5,797 nucleotides of DNA from Alphaproteobacteria bacterium (GTDB lineage: Bacteria > Pseudomonadota > Alphaproteobacteria > Rhizobiales > Hyphomicrobiaceae): the NCBI GenBank assembly GCA_005888525.1, contig VBAB01000049.1, forward strand, positions 1 to 5,797, in the 5' to 3' direction. Of the stretch, positions 1 through 5,386 are shown one piece after another (position 1 is the stretch's first letter; the number at the start of each line of letters is the position of its first letter). The notes beneath the pieces were generated by a model. It was not told the DNA's origin. It searched no databases and worked only from the letters and a program-made list of their open reading frames with translations. The position numbers and the translations under genes are program-made.

Positions 1-732
1 CACCGTACCCGTCATAAAGGCCGACGCGCGCGAGGCCAGGAATGCCACGACACCGCCGATCTCGTGCGGCTCGCCGATGCGGCGCAGGGGTGCGGTCGAC
101 ACGGTCCGCTTCAGCCGCTCCGGGTCCTCCCACAGCGCGCGGGCGAAATCCGTCTTCACCAGGCCCGGCGCGACGCAGTTGATGCGGACGTTCTTGGGAC
201 CCCACTCGACGGCGAGGCTGCGAGTCAGCTGCATGTCGGCGGCCTTGGAGATGCCGTAGGCGCCGAGCTGGGCGCTGCCACGCAAACCCCCGATCGAGGA
301 CACGATGACGACGCTGCCGCCGCCCTTCTCGGCCATGGTGGGAAGCGCGAAGTTGCAGAGCCACAGGTTGCTCTTGATGTTGGAGCTCATGATCTTGTCG
401 AAGGCGTCGTCGGAGATGCCGGCGAGCGGTCCGAAGTAGGGGTTGACCGCGGCGTTGCACACCAGCGTGTCTATGCGGCCCCACTTGTCGAGCGTACCCT
501 TGACGAGGCCCTGCAACTCCTCCTTGCGGGCGATGTTGCAGGGGATGACGATCGCTTCGCCGCCTGCCTTCTTGATGTCAGCCGCCACTGCCTCGCAGGC
601 GTCGGCCTTGCGGCTCGAGACGACGACCTTCGCGCCGAGCGAGGCCATGATCTCGGCGGCGGCGCGGCCGATGCCCTTGCTCGAGCCGGTGATGATGGCC
701 ACCTGGCCGGAAAGATCGAAGGGGTTCTGCAT
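1..732 (-). CDS. Short-chain dehydrogenase/reductase, DHRS4-like, C-terminus cut by the window edge
   Basis: This is a classical SDR with a Rossmann fold, read from ATG at 732-730 and open for 244 residues to the window edge. The family is usually about 255 residues, so only the last dozen or so should be missing. Visible motifs are the cofactor glycine motif TGSSKGIG (residues 15-22), the NNAG-equivalent CNAAV (92-96), Asn118, Ser146 and YGISK (Tyr159, Lys163), giving a complete Asn-Ser-Tyr-Lys catalytic set. SSRK at 39-42 puts Arg41 after the second beta strand, which usually means NADP(H) preference. The stretches LVCNAAVNPYFG, GGGSVVIVSSI and INCVAPGLVKTDF recall the DHRS4 carbonyl reductase subgroup (from memory, not an alignment). 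GGAGG (complement of 744-748) lies 11 nt before the start. The gene is divergent from the pim-like operon. The substrate is unknown; reduction or oxidation of a carbonyl or 3-hydroxyacyl intermediate is a guess from context. Confidence 0.93.
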   Translation of the reverse strand, partial: MQNPFDLSGQVAIITGSSKGIGRAAAEIMASLGAKVVVSSRKADACEAVAADIKKAGGEAIVIPCNIARKEELQGLVKGTLDKWGRIDTLVCNAAVNPYFGPLAGISDDAFDKIMSSNIKSNLWLCNFALPTMAEKGGGSVVIVSSIGGLRGSAQLGAYGISKAADMQLTRSLAVEWGPKNVRINCVAPGLVKTDFARALWEDPERLKRTVSTAPLRRIGEPHEIGGVVAFLASRASAFMTGTV

Positions 733-790
733 GGGGCTCGGCGCCTCCCTGTCCTATACGTTAACTTGTTGCCAAGGCGACGGTGCGCGC

Positions 791-867
791 CTAGTGTCGT
801 GGTTCAGAAGCTCCCTCAGCCTTGCCGCGAGGTTGTCAAGGGAGCTTCTGAACCAACACGACACTAG
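791..867. repeat. 77-nt hairpin element, copy 1
   Basis: The left arm at 791-816 (26 nt) is fully complementary to the right arm at 839-867 (29 nt) apart from a 3-nt bulge in the right arm. The loop at 817-838 is 22 nt. The outer ends are CTAGTGTC and GACACTAG. The stem is 9 bp outer plus 17 bp inner. There is no T-run after it and it lies between divergent genes, so it is not a conventional terminator. It forms a mirror-image pair with the hairpin at 880-956, separated by 12 nt. It is probably a dispersed REP/MITE-like element; that reading is inference, and the copy number in the genome is unknown. Confidence 0.9.
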
Positions 868-879
868 AATCATAAGTGT

Positions 880-956
880 CTAGTGTCCTCTCGAATCCGA
901 AGTTCGCAGATCCGGGCGCCTCAAGGTGAGTGCGAACTTCGGATTCGGGACACTAG
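880..956. repeat. 77-nt hairpin element, copy 2 (inverted relative to copy 1)
   Basis: The left arm at 880-908 (29 nt) pairs completely with the right arm at 931-956 (26 nt) apart from a 3-nt TCT bulge at 889-891. The loop at 909-930 is 22 nt. The termini are again CTAGTGTC and GACACTAG. Total length, arm lengths, loop length and bulge position equal those of copy 1 read on the opposite strand. About 18 of 26 arm bases are shared with copy 1, and every difference is matched by a complementary change in the partner arm. The right end lies 51 nt before the ligase start, so it could fall in the ligase 5' leader. Confidence 0.9.
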
Positions 957-1007
957 GGTCTGGCCGATCATAGTGCCGGAACTTGAGCGCCAACAACAAG
1001 GTCGGCA

Positions 1008-2684
1008 ATGGGAGCGGAACGACCCTGGGAGAAGAGCTATCCGCCTGGCGTACGCTGGGACGCGCCGATCGAGACGGCGACGTTGCCGGCACTGTTCGAT
1101 GTCTTCACCGCGACCTGGGGCCCCAAGCCGGCGCTCGAATACCGCGACCGCAAGACCAGCTACACCGAGCTGCGCGCGAGGGTTGAAGCGGCTGCTTCCG
1201 GCCTTATGGACCTGGGCGTCGGACCGGGCACGTCGGTTGCCCTGTACCTGCCGAATACACCCTACCATCCTCTCTCGTTTTTCGCTGTGCTCAAGGCCGG
1301 CGGGCGTCTCGTCCACCTCTCTCCGCTCGATGCCGAGCGGGAGCTTGCGCACAAGCTCGCAGACTCCGGCGCGCGCATCCTGGTCACCACCAACGTCGGC
1401 TTCATGCTGCTGCTGGCGCAGAAGCTGCAGCGCGACGGCCTCGTCGATCACCTGATTGTCGGCGACGACACGGCGTTCGGGCCCTCGGCGATCCCCACCA
1501 CTCCAATCGCGGATGGACCGGGCCTCGTGCGCTTCGACAAGCTCACCGCAGATGGCGCAAAGCGCCTGCCGCGGCAGTGGCCGGCGGTCGACGTGGAGGA
1601 CGTCGCGCTACTGCAATACACCGGCGGCACCACGGGCAAGCCCAAGGGCGCCATGCTGAGCCACGCCAACCTCAGCGCCGCCTGCTCGATGTACAAGCTG
1701 TGGACCGACCCGCAGCGTCTCTCCTCTCCGGGCGAGGACAGGGTGATCTGCGTCCTGCCGCTGTTCCACATCTTCGCGCTGACGTCGGTGATGCTGCGCT
1801 CGCTTTACGAGGGCAACGAGCTGCTGTTGCGCGCGCGCTTCGATGTGGCAACGACGCTCGACGACATCGAGGTCAAGAAGGCTACCGTGTTTTGCGGCGT
1901 GCCGACCATGTGGATCGCGCTCGCCAACACGCCCAACATCGACAAGCGCGACTTCTCCTCGTTGCGCTATGCCGCTTCCGGCGGTGCGGCGCTGCCCGTC
2001 GAGGTGGCCGAACGGTTCCAGAAGCTCACCGGCCATCGTTTGGGGGGCGGGTGGGGTATGACGGAGACCTCGCCGGCCGGCACCGCATTGCCGAAGGACT
2101 GTGCGCACAAGCCGGGCTCGGTCGGACTTCCGCTGCCGGGCATCCTGATAGACATCGTCGCGCTCGACGATCCCAGGCGACGGCTCGCGCCCGGCGAGAA
2201 GGGCGAGATCCGCATCAAGGGCCCCAACGTGACGAAGGGCTATTGGCGTGCACCGGCGGAGACAGCTGCGGCCTTCGCCGACGGCTATCTGCTCACAGGC
2301 GACATCGGTTACATGGACGAGGACGGCTATTTCTATCTCGTCGACCGCAAGAAGGACATGATCATCTCCGGCGGGTTCAACGTCTATCCGCGCACCATCG
2401 AGGAGGCGATCTACGAGCACCCGGCCGTTGCCGAGGTGATCGTGATCGGCGTGAGGGATGCTTATCGCGGCGAGGCGGCCAAGGCGTTCGTGCAGCTGAA
2501 GGTGGGCGCCGGGCGCTTTACGCTCGATGAGCTGCGCGCGTTCCTGGCAGACAGGCTCGGCCGGTACGAGATGCCGGCGCACCTGGAGTTTCGTGACGCC
2601 TTGCCCAAGACCGCGGTCGGTAAGCTGTCGAAGAAGGAGCTGATCGCCGAGGAGCGACAGAAGATGCAGGCCGCCGCCGAATAG
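1008..2684 (+). CDS. pimA: AMP-forming acyl-CoA / dicarboxylate-CoA ligase, PimA-like
   Basis: This 558-residue member of the ANL adenylate-forming superfamily activates a carboxylic acid with ATP to an acyl-adenylate and transfers it to CoA in the cytoplasm. The ATP/phosphate loop YTGGTTGKPKG is at residues 204-214, PLFHIFA at 251-257, and WGMTET at 349-354. YLLTGDIGYMDEDGY at 427-441 contains the ribose-binding Asp432. The hinge region DRKKDMIISGGFNVYP is at 446-461, and the C-terminal catalytic Lys539 lies in PKTAVGKLSKK. All core motifs are intact and the length is normal. ATG 1008 is the first start after an in-frame stop at 984-986, with AAGG (998-1001) 6 nt upstream. The downstream order thiolase - two acyl-CoA dehydrogenases matches R. 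palustris pimABCD, where PimA acts on C7 and longer dicarboxylates. The family is certain. The substrate is inferred from gene order; a medium/long-chain fatty acyl-CoA ligase is the main alternative. Confidence 0.87.
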   Translation: MGAERPWEKSYPPGVRWDAPIETATLPALFDVFTATWGPKPALEYRDRKTSYTELRARVEAAASGLMDLGVGPGTSVALYLPNTPYHPLSFFAVLKAGGRLVHLSPLDAERELAHKLADSGARILVTTNVGFMLLLAQKLQRDGLVDHLIVGDDTAFGPSAIPTTPIADGPGLVRFDKLTADGAKRLPRQWPAVDVEDVALLQYTGGTTGKPKGAMLSHANLSAACSMYKLWTDPQRLSSPGEDRVICVLPLFHIFALTSVMLRSLYEGNELLLRARFDVATTLDDIEVKKATVFCGVPTMWIALANTPNIDKRDFSSLRYAASGGAALPVEVAERFQKLTGHRLGGGWGMTETSPAGTALPKDCAHKPGSVGLPLPGILIDIVALDDPRRRLAPGEKGEIRIKGPNVTKGYWRAPAETAAAFADGYLLTGDIGYMDEDGYFYLVDRKKDMIISGGFNVYPRTIEEAIYEHPAVAEVIVIGVRDAYRGEAAKAFVQLKVGAGRFTLDELRAFLADRLGRYEMPAHLEFRDALPKTAVGKLSKKELIAEERQKMQAAAE

Positions 2685-2686
2685 GT

Positions 2687-2778
2687 TGTCATCCCGGTGC
2701 TTGTCACCGGGATCCATCATGCCGCTTGCTCGGATGCGTGCGGATGGGTGGATACCGGGGACAAGCCCCGGTATGACA
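2687..2778. repeat. REP-like pair of inverted hairpin units between ligase and thiolase genes
   Basis: Two 30-nt units face each other: 2687-2716 and, on the opposite strand, 2749-2778, separated by 32 nt. They are identical at 26 of 30 positions. Each unit is itself a hairpin with a perfect 9-bp stem and 5-nt loop: 2691-2699 with 2705-2713, and 2752-2760 with 2766-2774. The four differences form two base-pair swaps (C-G to A-T and T-A to G-C), so both stems stay intact. The spacer ends in a near-tandem 10-mer, CGGATGCGTG then CGGATGGGTG (2731-2750). Units of this kind (GTCAT..CCGG..CTTGTC..CCGG..ATCCA) are, from memory, widespread in alphaproteobacterial intergenic DNA. In the operon transcript it would form two hairpins 45 nt before the thiolase start. 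No T-run follows, so a terminator is unlikely. Confidence 0.9.
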
Positions 2779-2811
2779 GCGGGACGCAAGGTTCATTGAG
2801 AGAACGCTAGG

Positions 2812-2817
2812 AAAGGA
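2812..2817 (+). promoter_or_regulatory. Ribosome binding site of the thiolase gene
   Basis: AAAGGA lies 6 nt before ATG 2824, within the purine-rich run 2809-2817. It decides between ATG 2824 and ATG 2817, which overlaps the site in another frame: only 2824 has proper spacing and opens the thiolase frame. Confidence 0.75.
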
Positions 2818-2823
2818 TGCACC

Positions 2824-4005
2824 ATGGTCGACGCCGTCATCGTATCCACCGCCCGCACGCCGATCGGCAGAGCCGTGCGCGGGGTCTTCAACCTCACCCA
2901 CGGCGCCGACATGGGCGGGCACGTCGTCAGCCACGCGGTCAAGCGCGCCGGCATCGATCCGGGCGATGTCGAGGACGTGGTGATGGGCTGCGCCAACCCG
3001 GAAGGTGCCACCGGCGGCAACATCGCCCGTCAATGCGCCATCCGTGCCGGTCTTCCCGTGACCACGGCAGGCCAGACGGTGAACCGCTTCTGCTCGTCCG
3101 GGTTGCAGGCGATCGCGCTCGCCGCACGCAGCATTACACAGGACGGCGTGCCGGTGGCGGTGGCGGGCGGGCTCGAGTCGATCAGCCTCGTGCAAATGAA
3201 CATGAACACCAAATTTTATCGCGACGAGTGGATCGTCGAGCACAAGGGCGCGCTCTACATGCCCATGATCGAGACGGCCGATATCGTCGCCAAGCGCTAT
3301 GGCATCAGCCGGCAGAAGCAGGACGAATACGCGCTGATGAGCCAGCAGCGCACGGCCGCGGCGCAGAAGGCGGGGCGCTTCGACCAGGAGATCGTGCCCA
3401 TGACCACCGTCATGGCGGTCGAGAACAAGGAGACCAAGGAGATCTCCAAGCGCACGGTGACGCTGGAAAAGGACGAGGGCAACCGCCCAGATACCAACAT
3501 GGAAGGCCTCGCCAAGCTCAAGCCCGTGCGCGGCGACGACCAGTTCATCACCGCCGGCAACGCCAGCCAGCTGTCGGACGGCGCCTCGGCGTGCGTGCTG
3601 ATGTCGGACAAGGAGGCGGCCAAGCGCAAGATCAAGCCGCTCGGCATCTTCCGCGGTTTTGCGGTGGCCGGCTGCGAGCCCGACGAGATGGGCATCGGAC
3701 CGGTTTTTGCCGTGCCGCGCCTCTTGCAGCGCACCGGCATCAAGATGGAAGACGTCGGCCTGTGGGAGCTCAACGAGGCGTTCGCCGTGCAGGTCATCTA
3801 CTGCCGCGACAAGCTCGGCATCCCGCAGGACAGGCTCAACGTCGACGGCGGCGCCGTCTCCATCGGCCATCCCTACGGCATGAGCGGCGCGCGCATGACC
3901 GGCCATGCCCTGATCGAGGGCAAGCGGCGCGGCGTGAAGTACGCCGTCATCACCATGTGCATCGGCGGCGGTCAGGGTGCCGCCGGCCTGTTCGAGATCG
4001 TTTGA
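2824..4005 (+). CDS. pimB: Thiolase (acetyl-CoA C-acyltransferase), PimB-like
   Basis: This 393-residue type-II thiolase has the usual length for the family. It would cleave a 3-oxoacyl-CoA with CoA to release acetyl-CoA and a shortened acyl-CoA in the last step of beta-oxidation. The N-terminus VDAVIVSTARTPIGR is typical. The nucleophilic Cys90 is in NRFCSSGLQAI, NEAF is at 317-320, His349 is in GHPYGMSGAR (348-357), and the second catalytic Cys379 is in CIGGGQG (379-385). All four active-site elements are present, so the enzyme should be active. Tyr-Gly-Met after GHP, where many biosynthetic thiolases have Ile/Thr-Gly-Ala, fits a degradative subgroup (inference). It lies 139 bp after the ligase stop, with most of that gap occupied by a REP-like element, and 12 bp before the dehydrogenase gene. 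The pimB name rests on gene order; a general FadA-type thiolase is the alternative. Confidence 0.9.
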   Translation: MVDAVIVSTARTPIGRAVRGVFNLTHGADMGGHVVSHAVKRAGIDPGDVEDVVMGCANPEGATGGNIARQCAIRAGLPVTTAGQTVNRFCSSGLQAIALAARSITQDGVPVAVAGGLESISLVQMNMNTKFYRDEWIVEHKGALYMPMIETADIVAKRYGISRQKQDEYALMSQQRTAAAQKAGRFDQEIVPMTTVMAVENKETKEISKRTVTLEKDEGNRPDTNMEGLAKLKPVRGDDQFITAGNASQLSDGASACVLMSDKEAAKRKIKPLGIFRGFAVAGCEPDEMGIGPVFAVPRLLQRTGIKMEDVGLWELNEAFAVQVIYCRDKLGIPQDRLNVDGGAVSIGHPYGMSGARMTGHALIEGKRRGVKYAVITMCIGGGQGAAGLFEIV

Positions 4006-4010
4006 GGGAG
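4004..4010 (+). promoter_or_regulatory. Ribosome binding site overlapping the thiolase stop codon
   Basis: GAGGGAG begins inside the thiolase TGA (4003-4005) and ends 7 nt before ATG 4018. The overlap suggests that the thiolase and the following dehydrogenase are translationally coupled. Confidence 0.75.
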
Positions 4011-4017
4011 AGCCGAG

Positions 4018-5226
4018 ATGGACCTTCGCTTCAGCCCCGAAGAGAACAAGTTTCGCGAGGAGTTGCGCACCTTCTTCCGCGAGAAGGTTCCCGCCTCGAT
4101 CCGCAACAAGGTCATGGAGAGCCGCCATCTCGACAAGGAGGAGATGGTGGCCGCGCACAAGGTCCTGCACGCCAAAGGCCTCACCGTGCCGCATTGGCCC
4201 AAGCAGTGGGGCGGCGCGGATTGGACGCCGGTGCAGCACTACATCTACATCGAGGAGCTGCAGTTCAACGGCGTGCCGCAACCGCTGCCCTTCAACGTGT
4301 CCATGTGCGGGCCGGTGGTCATCGCCTTCGGCACCGAGGAGCAGAAGGCGCGCTTCCTGCCGCGCATGGCCGCGCTGGACGACTGGTGGTGCCAGGGCTT
4401 CTCCGAGCCCGGCGCCGGCTCCGACCTCGCCGGCCTCAAGACGTCGGCTGTGCGTCAGGGCGACCGCTACGTCGTCAACGGGCAGAAGACGTGGACCACG
4501 CTGGCGCAGCACGCCGACTGGATTTTCTGCCTGTGCCGCACCGATCCTGCGGCCAAGAAGCAGCTCGGCATCTCCTTCCTGCTCATCGACATGAAGACGC
4601 CCGGTATCACCGTGCGTCCGATCCAGACCATGGATGGCGGGCGCGAGGTCAACGAGGTGTTCTTCGACGATGTGAAGGTGCCGGTCGAGAACCTGGTGGG
4701 CCAGGAGCACCGCGGCTGGGACTGCGCCAAGTTCCTACTCGGCAACGAGCGCACCGGCATCGCCCGCGTCGGCTATTCCAAGCAACGCGTGCAGCGCATC
4801 AAGGAGCTGGCTGGGCGGGTCAAGGCGGGAGACAAGCCGCTGATCGAGGATGAGCGCTTCCGCGAAAGGATCGCGGCGGTGGAGGTGGAGCTCAAGGCGC
4901 TGGAGATGACGCAGATGCGCGTGCTGTCCGAGGATCGGCAGCGCAAGAACAACCTGCCGAACCCCAAGTCCTCGATCCTCAAGATCAAGGGCAGCGAGAT
5001 CCAGCAGGCGACGACGCAGCTGCTCCTCGAGATCGCCGGGCCCCTGGCGCTCCCCTACCAGGCCGAGGCCGACGATCCCGAGTTCGGCTCCAACGAGCCC
5101 CCGCTCGACCTCGACTGGGCGGCTCCGGCAGCGCCGGCGTATTTCAACTACCGCAAAACCACCATCTACGGCGGCTCCAACGAGATCCAGCGCAATATCC
5201 TCGCCAAGGCCGTGCTGGGCTTCTGA
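4018..5226 (+). CDS. pimC: Acyl-CoA dehydrogenase, large-subunit type, PimC-like
   Basis: This 402-residue flavoprotein of the acyl-CoA dehydrogenase family would oxidise an acyl-CoA to the trans-2-enoyl-CoA and pass electrons to ETF. In order, it has an N-terminal helical domain (about 1-120), a central beta domain with the flavin/substrate signature QGFSEPGAGSDLA (126-138) and KTWTT (157-161), and a C-terminal helical domain ending in IYGGSNEIQRNI (383-394). The Glu that serves as catalytic base in medium-chain enzymes, directly after this Tyr, is Gly385 here. Glu244, in GNERTG, sits where isovaleryl-CoA-type and some mycobacterial heteromeric FadE enzymes carry theirs, so it is the likely base (by motif, not structure). 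An acidic, proline-rich insert at about 347-374 precedes the last helix. The neighbouring second dehydrogenase gene suggests a heteromeric PimC-PimD enzyme. The family is certain, the pim assignment likely. Confidence 0.9.
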   Translation: MDLRFSPEENKFREELRTFFREKVPASIRNKVMESRHLDKEEMVAAHKVLHAKGLTVPHWPKQWGGADWTPVQHYIYIEELQFNGVPQPLPFNVSMCGPVVIAFGTEEQKARFLPRMAALDDWWCQGFSEPGAGSDLAGLKTSAVRQGDRYVVNGQKTWTTLAQHADWIFCLCRTDPAAKKQLGISFLLIDMKTPGITVRPIQTMDGGREVNEVFFDDVKVPVENLVGQEHRGWDCAKFLLGNERTGIARVGYSKQRVQRIKELAGRVKAGDKPLIEDERFRERIAAVEVELKALEMTQMRVLSEDRQRKNNLPNPKSSILKIKGSEIQQATTQLLLEIAGPLALPYQAEADDPEFGSNEPPLDLDWAAPAAPAYFNYRKTTIYGGSNEIQRNILAKAVLGF

Positions 5227-5233
5227 TGAAGGG

Positions 5234-5362
5234 GTGAGTGGTGAGCTGGTGAGTCGTGAGATGGTCAGTCGTCAGTGGTCAGTGGTGATAAAGCACGACC
5301 CCGCCTCACCACCACCACCACTCGCGACTGACCACTGACCACTCACGATCTCACGCATTCAC
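5234..5362. repeat. Inverted block of degenerate heptanucleotide repeats
   Basis: From 5234 to 5291 the sequence is a run of eight 7-8 nt units of the type GTGAGTG or GTCAGTG: GTGAGTG, GTGAGCTG, GTGAGTC, GTGAGATG, GTCAGTC, GTCAGTG, GTCAGTG, GTGATAA. From about 5305 to 5362 the same units recur on the opposite strand, with an inner run of GTG triplets (CAC at 5308-5321). The arms 5256-5285 and 5325-5354 are complementary at 26 of 30 positions, and all four mismatches are G/C swaps. The block fills most of the 160-bp gap between the two dehydrogenase genes. It could fold into a long hairpin in the mRNA. No U-run follows. A link to cyanobacterial-type short tandem heptamers is only a formal resemblance. 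Confidence 0.85.
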
Positions 5363-5386
5363 TACGCAAAGCGGAAACTTGCATCC

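Larger units (their letters stand above)
733..1007. other. Divergent intergenic region between SDR and ligase genes
   Basis: This 275-bp region separates two head-to-head genes and should hold both promoters. About 60 percent of it (791-956) is taken up by two hairpin repeats. Only 58 bp remain on the SDR side and 51 bp on the ligase side. I found no convincing -35/-10 pair with normal spacing in either direction. The SDR side has GTTAAC (760-765) and an A/T-rich TATAGG-like box on the minus strand, but no matching -35. No terminator U-tract and no small gene are supported. Confidence 0.6.

Noticed and set aside
64..867. Plus-strand open frame across the SDR gene
   Set aside because: The opposite strand encodes a complete SDR motif set; the plus-strand translation is low-complexity and runs into the hairpin repeat.
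889..965. Possible tRNA, because TCGAATCC at 892-899 resembles a T-loop and the element is 77 nt
   Set aside because: The segment belongs to a 29-nt arm that pairs almost end to end with 931-956. It has no cloverleaf, anticodon stem or acceptor stem.
944..974. Sigma-70-type promoter for the ligase (TTCGGG at 944-949 with CATAGT at 969-974)
   Set aside because: The spacing is 19 nt, both boxes are poor matches, and the first lies inside a repeat stem. It is not strong enough to annotate.
2687..2778. Rho-independent terminator after the ligase gene
   Set aside because: The stems are GC-rich, but neither is followed by a T-run, and both belong to a symmetrical repeat pair.
2704..4710. Very long open frame on the minus strand opposite the thiolase and dehydrogenase genes (and a similar plus-strand frame at 2817-4853)
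   Set aside because: Both are typical shadow frames of high-GC genes. Their translations are Arg/His/Ala-rich with no recognisable domain, while the overlapping frames encode intact thiolase and dehydrogenase motifs.
5234..5362. CRISPR-like array
   Set aside because: The units are 7-8 nt, degenerate and contiguous, with no unique spacers of regular length and no cas genes.
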